DNA of 64,000 bases from contig NZ_AP019777.1 of the NCBI RefSeq assembly GCF_019669905.1, forward strand, positions 2,914,001 through 2,978,000. The letters run 5' to 3'. The translations under genes and the position numbers were made by a program. The notes under the pieces were generated by a model. The model did no database searches, was not told the origin of the DNA, and was given only the letters and a program-made list of their open reading frames with translations. Below, piece after piece: positions 17,953 to 26,649 of the stretch. The DNA is from Methylomonas koyamae (lineage in GTDB: Bacteria > Pseudomonadota > Gammaproteobacteria > Methylococcales > Methylomonadaceae). Position 1 is the first letter of the stretch; each line of letters opens with the position of its first letter.

Positions 17953-18845
17953 TTAAAAATAACCCTTAATTTTTTATATATCTTCTCAATTAAAGGCTTT
18001 TTTAAACCTATAAAAAAATCCTCGAAAGCTTTTCTTGCATCGATATTTTCGGAAATTTTTTCTTGAAATAACACATCGTAGGAATATGTCACCTCCACAT
18101 CGAAATCGTCCGTATTTGCGCAATTAACACCGAGACCATCGTGCCCAATATTTTTAACAAAAGAGGTACTTGGATGAAGAGATAAACCATTATTGATATA
18201 TGATGATGCATACCAAAAAATCGCCCAGGTATCAATACGCCCTTTCTTATTTAGTTTTATATAATCAAAATATCGATAAGCCCCATTTAAATTGAAGTCG
18301 TAGATCATTTTTTTATCGAATAAGCATAAGTATAAATCCGAGTCTTTAATAAAATATCTCCACGCTCTATCCCAAGTCCCCCAACCCCAACATGTCGTTG
18401 GCTTTAAAAAAAAAGTACTATCTAATTTTTCGTTGTTAATAGGATATAAATAACCTGATACATGAAAGACTTTCGCTTCGCCTTCATAAAAGTTCAATGC
18501 TTCATTCATAAATTTCAAAAAAAATTGACTAGTAACTAGATCATCCTCCAAAACAATAACTTTCCCATATTGATTTACAACGGTTGTTACACCATCAATA
18601 ATAGATTTCGCTAATCCCCAGTTTTTTTCCCTTTCAATGATCGTAACTTTTTTAAAGCCTATAATAGATTTAATGTACGACCTGACACCCAAAACTGCTT
18701 GCTTCGAGTCTTCATACTTAGGTGCATCACTATATATAATTAACTCGCTTTCAAGCGCCAATTCATTATTTTGTAAAGCCTCAACAGTTTTTTGTGTATG
18801 CCAGGGGCGATTGTAAACAAAAAGAACAATTGGGGCTAATGTCAT
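17946..18845 (-). CDS. GT2-like glycosyltransferase (GNT-I-like fold)
   Basis: A 299-residue GT-A-fold glycosyltransferase. It starts with PIVLFVYNRPWHTQKTVEAL, has EREKNWGLAKSIIDGV and the metal-binding segment KVIVLEDDLVTSQFFLKFMNEAL, and carries the family-typical TTCWGWGTWDRAWRYF. This type is common in O-antigen and capsule clusters, where it adds a hexose or N-acetylhexosamine. It has a normal ATG 69 bases after the flippase stop and overlaps the downstream methyltransferase by seven bases. Codon usage is strongly A/T-ending, as in the rest of the island. The donor sugar is not determinable. Confidence 0.85.
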   Translation of the reverse strand: MTLAPIVLFVYNRPWHTQKTVEALQNNELALESELIIYSDAPKYEDSKQAVLGVRSYIKSIIGFKKVTIIEREKNWGLAKSIIDGVTTVVNQYGKVIVLEDDLVTSQFFLKFMNEALNFYEGEAKVFHVSGYLYPINNEKLDSTFFLKPTTCWGWGTWDRAWRYFIKDSDLYLCLFDKKMIYDFNLNGAYRYFDYIKLNKKGRIDTWAIFWYASSYINNGLSLHPSTSFVKNIGHDGLGVNCANTDDFDVEVTYSYDVLFQEKISENIDARKAFEDFFIGLKKPLIEKIYKKLRVIFKW

Positions 18846-18914
18846 TATTTTATCTCAATAGTTTTTAAAACTAAACACCCAAAACCACCGAATTATTTAT
18901 CTGAAGGCTACTTA

Positions 18915-20363
18915 CTAGTGCTTACGAATTACAAGCATCTCAGACACAGCGCTGCAAAAACTTTTATTAAATAAATAAGTCAAAATTATATAACTTGACC
19001 CACCTATAATTAATCCTGATGTCAACCGAAAAACAGGCAGATCAAAATTAGTATAAATCTTACTAAAATAAGCCACTAGTCCAGATATAAATGACAAAGC
19101 AAGCGGCAGGCTCAACTGAACAAAATACTCAGATAGCTTAGCATCGCAAATAGGATATACCAAAAAATACCAAGATGGAATCATCAAAAATATTTGGGTA
19201 AGTAGCAAAGCAACCGCTAAATCTTTTATACCAAACTGACTTCCAATCGATACGACTGCTGGTATAACCAAGAGTAAAGCTATATTCCATTTAAATTCTA
19301 AATCCGGACGACCGCATGCCATCACAAGACTACCAACTAGATTGCCAGTAGAGCGCACTAATGCCCAAAAAGCAAATATCCTTAAAAGCGGAATGGCCTC
19401 TCGCCACTGATCGCCGAACAACACAAACAATGTTTCTTCAGCAAACACCCCCAAAGCCACGTATATAGGAAAATTAATGGACGCCGTCATACGCATACTT
19501 TTTAGATAAATTTCTTTTATCAGGCTCCTATCATTCTGTGCCTTTGCCATTACTGGAAAACTAACTTGTGTTATAATGGGGTTAATTATACCCGAAACTC
19601 TGAGACTCAAGTCTTTTGGAAGATTATATAAACCAACCGATTGAGCGCTCAAAAAATACCCCACTAGTAAAACATCAATTTGTGAGTTTAAAGTATTTGC
19701 CAGGTTATTACCTATCATATAAAAACCAAACTTTAGAAATCCTTTAACGTCTTTCAATTGCAAATGAAACTTAGGGCGCCAACCTTCGGCTAAGAAAAAA
19801 CACACAAATAACGCATTAGAAACCGTACCAGCTAAAGTGCCTATAATTAGCGAATAAACCCCACCGTTACCCAGAGCCGCGCCTATGGACACACAAAAAA
19901 CAATCGATGCTACAGACAGATCTATTGCAGCCAATTTTTTAAATCGCATGTTTTTTTGCGCCAATACTCTAAATTGTTGACCAATAGCCGAAACCAATAA
20001 TGAAAGCCCAGCCAACATCAATAGTAATTGCAACTCATATTGACCATAAAAATAAGCCAACCATGGACTACATATAGCAACAAATACCCCTAGAATAATG
20101 CCAATTAATACATTTAACCAATAAAGACTTGAAAGTTGTGATGGGGTAATATTTTGAAAATGAACGATAGCATTGCTAATCCCTAAATCAGAAAAAATCT
20201 GCAAAACCATTATGATAGAAGTGACAATTGCCATTAAACCGAAATCGGCAGGCGTCAGCAATCTCGCCAAGATAGCAAGTTGCAATAATTGTAATATCGC
20301 CCTACATAAAAATGAAAATGTCGTCCACCTCACACCTGAATAAGCTTGGGCTTTTAGGTTCAT
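18915..20363 (-). CDS. Wzx-type polysaccharide flippase (MOP superfamily, WzxC-like)
   Basis: A 482-residue integral membrane protein with about 12-14 hydrophobic segments spread across its length. The N-terminus SGVRWTTFSFLCRAILQLLQLAILARLLTPADFGLMA and the later LGISNAIVHFQ match the lipopolysaccharide/exopolysaccharide flippase branch that moves lipid-linked oligosaccharide across the inner membrane. It is the only transporter in the island, which suggests a Wzx/Wzy-type route rather than an ABC transporter; however, no Wzy polymerase was recognised here. It begins at an ATG 18 bases after the GT56-like gene. Confidence 0.9.
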   Translation of the reverse strand: MNLKAQAYSGVRWTTFSFLCRAILQLLQLAILARLLTPADFGLMAIVTSIIMVLQIFSDLGISNAIVHFQNITPSQLSSLYWLNVLIGIILGVFVAICSPWLAYFYGQYELQLLLMLAGLSLLVSAIGQQFRVLAQKNMRFKKLAAIDLSVASIVFCVSIGAALGNGGVYSLIIGTLAGTVSNALFVCFFLAEGWRPKFHLQLKDVKGFLKFGFYMIGNNLANTLNSQIDVLLVGYFLSAQSVGLYNLPKDLSLRVSGIINPIITQVSFPVMAKAQNDRSLIKEIYLKSMRMTASINFPIYVALGVFAEETLFVLFGDQWREAIPLLRIFAFWALVRSTGNLVGSLVMACGRPDLEFKWNIALLLVIPAVVSIGSQFGIKDLAVALLLTQIFLMIPSWYFLVYPICDAKLSEYFVQLSLPLALSFISGLVAYFSKIYTNFDLPVFRLTSGLIIGGSSYIILTYLFNKSFCSAVSEMLVIRKH

Positions 20364-20381
20364 TATTATGTGGCTACCATT

Positions 20382-21566
20382 TTAATAAACGTGAAGTATT
20401 TTTCTTTTCTGAACCTCATCAATAAAAAAACCCACATTCCTCCTGACTACTTCATCGCTCCAAAAGTTATCAATAACTTCCCGGTTTTTTTTCTTCTGAC
20501 TTTCAGTCAAAGGAGTAAATATATTATAATCATATACAGTCAAATTAGATAATCCAAAAACATGTGCATCTCTAGCTCTAAAAAAACGGTATATCACACT
20601 TTCATCATTAATAAAGACTTTTGCACCCTTATAAAGCATGGCACATATATTACCAAGCGCCTGTTGTCGTCGATGCCCCATAATTACAACGGAGCAACTT
20701 GCAATCAAAGTATTGTATTCATCTAAGGGAACAAATTTTAACAATGGCTCAAATCTAGACCCAAATAATTTATAACCTTGATGAACAATTTCATTTTTAT
20801 AGCTATCTGCCCCATAACTCAAGGGCACGATTATTTTTCTTTCGCCCAATTCCATTTTATAAAGAATTCGAAAAACATCCATATGATTATTAGTTTCAGT
20901 TGCAGAATTTCCTACAAGAATATTTTCGTCAACGATTTCTTCCAGGCCAGGTAAAAATGTTTTCTCTACGCTGCCATAATTTAGTTGAATATAACTAGCT
21001 CGAAAATTAGCTCCCAACCCGGATTTCAGCAAATAAAAGTCTTCGGGAACAGGCGCTGAAAAAAAATCAACTCGCTTTATAGCTGCCTTAATGAGAGGAT
21101 AATCAAATATGTACTTTTTTAAATAAAACTCAGCTTCGCTAGCTAACCGCGGCAAATTAGATATTGAACACAGCTCTTTTTTTCTCATCCTTGTAACAAG
21201 ATACTTAGTCTCATCACCCCAATAATTTCGCTCCCCGCCGGGCAAAAGCTCATAATAATCCCCACCCCAACCACTCCAAAGCACATTAACTCGCTCTGGT
21301 GCACTCAAAATTATTTTTGCTCCAAATACATCTAAATAATGAACAACCAAAGAGTCGCACCAAGCTAGGTCATCATGCATAGATGAAGATCGGAAATAAC
21401 GCTTATCAATAATTCGCATATTACCCGAACTATTCAAATATTTAAGCGGAGACGAAATATCTTTGACTTTTACTAAAAACAGGTTGTTCGAATTTTTACA
21501 TGCACTAAATAGATCAATCGTAAATGGAATAAATTTCTCATCATAAACAAGATGCAGAATATTCAC
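20382..21566 (-). CDS. GT56-family (WecF-like) aminofucosyl/aminosugar transferase
   Basis: A 394-residue protein resembling the GT56 family, whose E. coli member WecF transfers Fuc4NAc from its dTDP donor onto lipid II of enterobacterial common antigen. Shared features include NILHLVYDEKF at the start, VNVLWSGWGGDYYELL, ENILVGNSATETNNHMDVF, VPLSYG near 255 and GHRRQQALGNI near 310. It starts with GTG, overlapping the VioB-like stop by one base (TAGTG). The VioA/VioB-like pair just upstream would make a dTDP-4-acetamido-4,6-dideoxyhexose, a donor of the same class as WecF uses. That match of donor and transferase is inference. Confidence 0.82.
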   Translation of the reverse strand: MNILHLVYDEKFIPFTIDLFSACKNSNNLFLVKVKDISSPLKYLNSSGNMRIIDKRYFRSSSMHDDLAWCDSLVVHYLDVFGAKIILSAPERVNVLWSGWGGDYYELLPGGERNYWGDETKYLVTRMRKKELCSISNLPRLASEAEFYLKKYIFDYPLIKAAIKRVDFFSAPVPEDFYLLKSGLGANFRASYIQLNYGSVEKTFLPGLEEIVDENILVGNSATETNNHMDVFRILYKMELGERKIIVPLSYGADSYKNEIVHQGYKLFGSRFEPLLKFVPLDEYNTLIASCSVVIMGHRRQQALGNICAMLYKGAKVFINDESVIYRFFRARDAHVFGLSNLTVYDYNIFTPLTESQKKKNREVIDNFWSDEVVRRNVGFFIDEVQKRKILHVY

Positions 21567-22144
21567 TATTCCGGTTCCTTTTTAACACTTTGAATAAATT
21601 TGTATTCAAGATCAAGAATATTTCGTTTCCTATTGCGAATATGCTTGGCAGGCACACCAGTAACCATGGAAAACTCGCCTACAGAATGCGTGACAAGAGA
21701 TAATGCTCCAACAGCAGCACCATCACCTATAATGACCCCGGGCAATACAATAGACCCAGCACCGATTATGACATGGCGACCAATTCTTATATCAGCATGT
21801 TTTACATTTGTAAACTCTGCTGGTACAGTTGGATTGGTCATTGCTGTACCACTATAATCATCGGAACTTGAATACAAAGAAACACGGGAAGAAAGACCAG
21901 AAAAATCTTCTAAGATTATTTTTCCTTTACCAATTAACGAACAATATACTGCAATATGAATATTTCGGCCAATTTCAATACCCCCCTCTCCTGCCGCCAG
22001 AACACAAAAATCATCAATTCTTATATCATCACCCAATCGAATATTTTTGCAATTATAGAATGTAGATTTTTCGGAAATCCTTACATTTTTTCCAACATAG
22101 GAAAAACCCATATTCTCCATTTCTTCTTCTGTCAACCAAGCCAT
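21566..22144 (-). CDS. Left-handed beta-helix acetyltransferase, VioB-like
   Basis: A 192-residue acyltransferase with hexapeptide-repeat turns throughout (NVRISEKSTF, NIRLGDDIRIDD, GGIEIGRNIHIA, ADIRIGRHVIIGAGSIVLPGVIIGDGAAVGALSLVT) and the C-terminal GVPAKHIR motif of sugar O/N-acetyltransferases. Directly downstream of a VioA-like aminotransferase, it probably N-acetylates the 4-amino group of a dTDP-4-amino-4,6-dideoxyhexose. The ATG at 22144 comes one base after the aminotransferase stop; the longer frame uses a TTG at 22159 inside that gene and is less likely. The acceptor assignment rests on context. Confidence 0.85.
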   Translation of the reverse strand: MAWLTEEEMENMGFSYVGKNVRISEKSTFYNCKNIRLGDDIRIDDFCVLAAGEGGIEIGRNIHIAVYCSLIGKGKIILEDFSGLSSRVSLYSSSDDYSGTAMTNPTVPAEFTNVKHADIRIGRHVIIGAGSIVLPGVIIGDGAAVGALSLVTHSVGEFSMVTGVPAKHIRNRKRNILDLEYKFIQSVKKEPE

Positions 22145-22145
22145 A

Positions 22146-23249
22146 TCAAACTTTAGCAATTAATGAAATAATATTAATTTGATCAGATACTTTTAGCGCT
22201 GGAAAAATCGGCAAACATATGATCGAGTCCGAAATAATTTTTGCTACTTTCAAATTTGATTTTGCTGATGACACCAATCCTCGATACATCGGAAAATCAC
22301 TAACTAACGGGTAAAAATATCTCCGCACATAAATATTATGATCTCGAAATTTTTGGTATAGATCATCTCTACTTAAAGGATATTCAGGATCGACAATAAT
22401 TGGAAAATAAGAATAGTTTTGCCTAGTATTGATAGGTAGTGGCAAAAGCCTGATACCTTTGACATCTTTCAAGCCGTCTCTATAAAGGAAGTCGATCTCT
22501 TGCCTCCTGTTAATTGCCAGCTCAATATAGTTAAGCTGCAATAATCCCAAGGCAGCCTGAAACTCGTTCATTTTTCCATTGATGCCGGGAGCAACTACGG
22601 TGACCTCATCAGCAAACCCAAAGTTTTTTAGGTAGTCTATACGCTGCTTGGTCTTTTTGTCAGGACAAATAATTGCCCCTCCTTCGAAGGTATTGAATAC
22701 CTTAGTAGCATGAAAACTCAGGATGGATAGGTCTCCATATTTAAGAATACTATTTTCGTGATAAGTGACGCCAAACGCATGAGCAGCGTCATAAATTACT
22801 TTCAATCCGTAAATATCAGCAATCTTTTGTATAGCATCAATATCACAGGGACGTCCATATACATGAACGGGCAATATAGCTGTTGTTTGGGGTGTGATAG
22901 CCTCTTCAATTCTATTTGGATCCAGGTTTAGGCTAATTGGATCTATATCTGCAAAGACCGGTTTAATGTTATTCCAAAGTAATGAATGCGCAGTCGCAGC
23001 AAATGAATACGGTGTTGTGATTACTTCTCCTGTAATTCTGAGAGCTTGTAATGCAGTAACTAAAGCAAGTGTACCATTAGCAAACAAGGATAAATGTTTA
23101 ACGTTTAAATATTCTGCTAATGCTTTTTCAAATTCTTGGTGAAAGGGACCTGAGTTCGTTAACTGCCTATTTTCCCAAATTTGTTCTAGGTATGGAACAA
23201 ACTCTTCTAGAGGCGGAAGAAAAGGTTGAGTGACATTAATTTTAGGCAT
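22146..23249 (-). CDS. DegT/DnrJ/EryC1 PLP aminotransferase, VioA-like
   Basis: A 367-residue pyridoxal-phosphate sugar aminotransferase. The start (INVTQPFLPPLEEFVPYLEQIW) and FANGTLALVTALQALRITGEVITTPYSF closely match the VioA/FdtB group that converts dTDP-4-keto-6-deoxyglucose to its 4-amino derivative. The catalytic lysine is in SFHATKVFNTFEGG (Lys183), and the cofactor-binding aspartate is in IYDAAHAFG (Asp154). With the adjacent acetyltransferase it would give dTDP-Qui4NAc or a similar sugar. RmlA and RmlB, needed for the precursor, are not in the window and must lie elsewhere. The product stereochemistry is an inference. Confidence 0.9.
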   Translation of the reverse strand: MPKINVTQPFLPPLEEFVPYLEQIWENRQLTNSGPFHQEFEKALAEYLNVKHLSLFANGTLALVTALQALRITGEVITTPYSFAATAHSLLWNNIKPVFADIDPISLNLDPNRIEEAITPQTTAILPVHVYGRPCDIDAIQKIADIYGLKVIYDAAHAFGVTYHENSILKYGDLSILSFHATKVFNTFEGGAIICPDKKTKQRIDYLKNFGFADEVTVVAPGINGKMNEFQAALGLLQLNYIELAINRRQEIDFLYRDGLKDVKGIRLLPLPINTRQNYSYFPIIVDPEYPLSRDDLYQKFRDHNIYVRRYFYPLVSDFPMYRGLVSSAKSNLKVAKIISDSIICLPIFPALKVSDQINIISLIAKV

Positions 23250-23258
23250 AAATTATGG

Positions 23259-24131
23259 TCATAGAAAATAACAAAAACGCCTAACCAAATAAATTAAAAA
23301 ATACCTTATAGTATACAAGGAAACACCTAATAGATATATACAACGAATCGGATAATGTGCGCTAAATAAAGAAGTTACATCTGGCAAGTTCCGATGCGAC
23401 CGGATATTCATTAACGACTGTAAGAATTCAGCAAAATTGAGCGAGCCTGGATTATTCGCTAATGTTGTGCATGTATAATCAATATCAACCATAGCCTTAG
23501 TTGCCACATAAAGTCGCACATCCTGATTGCGTGCGCGTAAATAGAAATCGTGATCGGCTCCATAGTGAGGCAATCGTGTTTCATCGAACATCCCAATTCT
23601 GCTGAATACTTGTGTAGAAATAAGTGCGCCCCTACCTCCCACAATTAGCTTAACGGGAATTAAATCGTACATTTCCATTCTAGGCATCATTTTTTTGGGG
23701 CCAGAAAGAGTAGGAAACCCAAATAGAAAACAACTACGCGGGCTAATAGTGAGGTCGCCATTACGACAATCGCGCTGCACCGGGGCAATTATGCCGTGCG
23801 GATGTTTCTCGAATAACTCGACCAGGATATTAATTGCATCAGGGACAACATAGCAATCGTTATTTACTAACATAATGGCATCTGCTCCGCCCTCCAAAGC
23901 AAAGTGTATCCCCAAATTATTCGCGCCCGCCCACCATAGGCTTGAGGAACCACTTATACGGATTACGCCTGGATATTCATTTTCCAGCCCGATTCGGGTT
24001 TCATCAGTCGTGCCATGATCCACTACCAATACGGTAAAGTCTTTGTACGTGCTTGCGTTTAACGCATCCAAGCAACGCCGGGTTTGCGTAAAACCGTTAA
24101 AGTCGGTGATGACTATATAAAGCTTATTCAT
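23259..24131 (-). CDS. GT2 glycosyltransferase, rhamnosyltransferase-like
   Basis: A 290-residue GT-A glycosyltransferase. It has YIVITDFNGFTQTRRCLDAL at the start, the sugar-nucleotide region VLVVDHGTTDET, SSLWWAGANNLGI (typical of rhamnosyltransferase-like GT2 enzymes), the DxD-like VNNDCYV near 92, and the GADHDFYLRA catalytic-base region. A hydrophobic C-terminus (YLLGVSLYTIRYFLIYLVRRFCYF) could attach it to the inner membrane. The start codon overlaps the stop of the preceding GT4 gene by four bases (ATGA), and the VioA-like gene follows nine bases after its stop. The donor sugar is unknown. Confidence 0.87.
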   Translation of the reverse strand: MNKLYIVITDFNGFTQTRRCLDALNASTYKDFTVLVVDHGTTDETRIGLENEYPGVIRISGSSSLWWAGANNLGIHFALEGGADAIMLVNNDCYVVPDAINILVELFEKHPHGIIAPVQRDCRNGDLTISPRSCFLFGFPTLSGPKKMMPRMEMYDLIPVKLIVGGRGALISTQVFSRIGMFDETRLPHYGADHDFYLRARNQDVRLYVATKAMVDIDYTCTTLANNPGSLNFAEFLQSLMNIRSHRNLPDVTSLFSAHYPIRCIYLLGVSLYTIRYFLIYLVRRFCYFL

Positions 24132-25201
24132 GTGACAAGCATAGTCAATTTGTTGTTAAGTGTTTGTCCAATCGATTGCCAATCCAAATTAGAAGGGTAC
24201 GGCACAATTTCCGGATGTTCCAGTTGTGATTTAAGTACACGTGCCATGTCTTCTGCGACGGGCTCGCATAAAGAAGCGGGTGACTCTTTAAATACTTCCG
24301 CATGGTCCGAGACCCTTGTAGCAACTACCGGCTTGCCGCAGGCTAGGTATTCGGCGATTTTGCAGGCACCTGACATAGAATTGAACTGATCACCGGCATA
24401 TGGCACAACAACAACATCGCAAGCATTAATTAAATCGGGCACGGATGATTGCGGCAATTCTCCGTAATATTTGATCCAGGGATCGTTGAAATCGATTCCT
24501 TCGACGCGTCCGGCAAATGCGAGATTTAAATTGGGTTTCGCTTCTATCAAAAGCCTGCAAGCTTCAATCAAAATTGGACCTCTCGCCGGATTTATCGAAC
24601 CGAAATAACCAACCACTTCTGTGTCTAAGGCGAGATTTAGTTTACGCCTAGCGTTAACGCGATCGCCTACGGTAAATACATTGCGATCAACACCGTTCTG
24701 AATTAACAAAGTATGTTGGTTAAGCCTAATTTTGACCCAACGCTGCAGCGATTCGCTTGCACAAGTAACCAGACTGGACTTCCTCACAATATAGTTAAAT
24801 ACCGATGTGAAGCCGGGAAATCGATTAATTCGAAACGCGGGGTAATAATCATAAACATCGTATACAAACTTTATTCGCAATCTGCGAGCCAGTAGAAGCC
24901 CAATTAGTCCGATATAGATATCGCCGCTAGCGACAATAACATCTGGATTTATAGTTTTCACATGCAAATAAACCTGCCGAATCGCTTTAAGTAAACTAGC
25001 CGGTCTTAATGGAATGGTTTGAAATGAAACCTCATTCTCCCTTACAACTAAAGCAGTTCGATTCCGGTAATCGAAGGCATCTACGAAGACAATATGTCCT
25101 TGTTCCGCCAATTGTTTGGGTAAATGATAAAGCCGACCGAAGCAGTCATTGATGAGGTCTTTGTTGGTATAGTAGCGTTTACAAAGGATAAAGATATTCA
25201 T
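24128..25201 (-). CDS. GT4-family glycosyltransferase
   Basis: A 357-residue GT-B glycosyltransferase. The N-terminal half has GRLYHLPKQLAEQGHIVFVDAF and NPDVIVASGDIYIGLIGLLLARRL. The C-terminal nucleotide-sugar half has VVGYFGSINPARGPILIEACRLL, LAFAGRVEGI, and VVVPYAGDQFNSMSGACKIAEYLACGKPVVATRVSDHAEVF, which carries the conserved acidic residue of the E-x7-E region in altered form. Base composition here is intermediate between the AT-rich core of the island and its flanks. It is translationally coupled to the downstream GT2 gene by a four-base overlap. The sugar specificity is unknown. Confidence 0.86.
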   Translation of the reverse strand: MNIFILCKRYYTNKDLINDCFGRLYHLPKQLAEQGHIVFVDAFDYRNRTALVVRENEVSFQTIPLRPASLLKAIRQVYLHVKTINPDVIVASGDIYIGLIGLLLARRLRIKFVYDVYDYYPAFRINRFPGFTSVFNYIVRKSSLVTCASESLQRWVKIRLNQHTLLIQNGVDRNVFTVGDRVNARRKLNLALDTEVVGYFGSINPARGPILIEACRLLIEAKPNLNLAFAGRVEGIDFNDPWIKYYGELPQSSVPDLINACDVVVVPYAGDQFNSMSGACKIAEYLACGKPVVATRVSDHAEVFKESPASLCEPVAEDMARVLKSQLEHPEIVPYPSNLDWQSIGQTLNNKLTMLVT

Positions 25202-25223
25202 AAGCGCGAATAACGGAAACGAG

Positions 25224-26471
25224 CTAAGATTTGAATTCGGAGGGATTTGATATCGAAAGATATAACAAACTCAGTTCACTTGCTATAAATTTCCAATCGT
25301 AAGCCCGGGCAAATATTTTGCCGTTTTTTCCCAAGGTTATTCTGAGTGTGTCGTTTATTATCAAAATTTCGATCGCTTCAGCAAGCGCCCTTGCGTTATG
25401 GGCTTTTACAAGTAACCCGTATTTTTCATGCTCTATTATTTCCGCAATCCCCCCCACATCGGTGGCAATAATCGGTAATCCACTGGCCAGTGCCTCTAAA
25501 AATATGACCCCCTGTCCTTCAGTATCGCCAACTTTGTCAATTATAGACGGCGCAACAAAAATATCTGCCGCTGCATAATAATCAGGCAATCGATTATTTG
25601 GCTGCTTGCCATAAAAAACAACTTGGTGATTAATTCGACGCTCGGTTGCCATTGTCTTCAATCTACCGGCTTGATTACCGTCTCCTATAATCCATAACTC
25701 CGTTTTTGCTAGCAGTGTATCGGGAAGTAAAGCATAGGCTTCCAGTAAATCCGCCACGCCTTTTTTTTCCACCAACCGCCCTACAAATAACAAAATCAAT
25801 TTTTCCGGCGTCAGCTGACCGATCAATGCTTCACGGTTGCCGGAGGCGAAACGCATATAGTCGACGCCCATAGGAATAACATGAGGCTTAGGTAAATCAG
25901 CGCCAAATGCTACGGATGTTGCTTTAGTATTACTCGTCCAAGAATTACAATTTTTGATGGTCCAACGCTTGACTGCTCCCATCAGCTTTCCCTTTAGCGC
26001 AAACGCATCGCCGCCGTGGGCGGTAATGATTGTGGGTATGCGAAACAACTTCCCCAACAGCACTGCGACAGTACCTTGCGGAAATATCCAATGGGCATGA
26101 ATCAACGAGGGACGTTGGCTAAGCAATATCCATGCTGCGCTTACGAACATGGATAATATGAAAAACGGAACTTGCAAATATAACCAAGGTGCGGCGCGCA
26201 GGTTTGGCAGGATGCCGGAACCGTAGGCTAATTGCTGCAGCCTGCGCGGAAAAAAATAGCGGAAATGTCTACAAACTAAGCCAGGCGGCTGCCGAAATGG
26301 CTGAACTTCGGAATGATCGGGCGCGAGAATTAGCAGATCGACATTCTGCTTTACCAGCGCTTCCGCCAAGTAACGCAGAAATATCGAAGCGCTGTCATCC
26401 TCGTTACGGGGGTAGCTCGATGTGAGCCAGAGAACTTTGGTCCGCTTAGCGTCGTTAGGCCGGTCGCTCAT
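25224..26471 (-). CDS. GT4-family glycosyltransferase, first gene of the glycan operon
   Basis: A 415-residue GT-B glycosyltransferase. It has VLWLTSSYPRNEDDSASIFLRYLAEAL at the N-terminus, LIHAHWIFPQGTVAVLLGKLFRIPTIITAHGGDAF in the middle, and the donor-binding site ILLFVGRLVEKKGVADLLEAY plus VAPSIIDKVGDTEGQGVIFLEALASGLPIIATDVGGIAEII with a clear E-x7-E motif. A hydrophobic stretch near residues 95-115 suggests peripheral membrane association. It heads the twelve-gene unit, and the promoter should lie in the 178 bases between 26472 and 26649, where I could not identify convincing -35 and -10 elements. Sugar specificity is unknown. Confidence 0.88.
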   Translation of the reverse strand: MSDRPNDAKRTKVLWLTSSYPRNEDDSASIFLRYLAEALVKQNVDLLILAPDHSEVQPFRQPPGLVCRHFRYFFPRRLQQLAYGSGILPNLRAAPWLYLQVPFFILSMFVSAAWILLSQRPSLIHAHWIFPQGTVAVLLGKLFRIPTIITAHGGDAFALKGKLMGAVKRWTIKNCNSWTSNTKATSVAFGADLPKPHVIPMGVDYMRFASGNREALIGQLTPEKLILLFVGRLVEKKGVADLLEAYALLPDTLLAKTELWIIGDGNQAGRLKTMATERRINHQVVFYGKQPNNRLPDYYAAADIFVAPSIIDKVGDTEGQGVIFLEALASGLPIIATDVGGIAEIIEHEKYGLLVKAHNARALAEAIEILIINDTLRITLGKNGKIFARAYDWKFIASELSLLYLSISNPSEFKS

Positions 26472-26649
26472 TGTTGGAATCTCTAAAAACTCATACCAGC
26501 TTAGGCGATTTCTGCAAACCTACAGCAAATTTAGCGGAATAACATAAACGGAAGGGATGATTGAATCTGCCGCCTATCTCTCCCTCATTGCTAGTTCCGA
26601 GAAAAGATGAGTTTTTAAAGACTCCCTTATTCGACCCGGTCCGACAGAA

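Larger units (their letters stand above)
14160..26530. other. AT-rich surface-glycan island
   Basis: From the tail of ygiQ to just upstream of the first glycosyltransferase, the DNA is visibly much richer in A and T than both flanks, most strongly between about 14.3 and 23.3 kb. It holds twelve closely spaced minus-strand genes, several overlapping by 1-13 bases, and all are glycan-related. The contrast in composition and the gene content indicate horizontal acquisition of a variable surface-polysaccharide cluster. No integrase, transposase or direct repeats at the borders were recognised. Confidence 0.8.
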
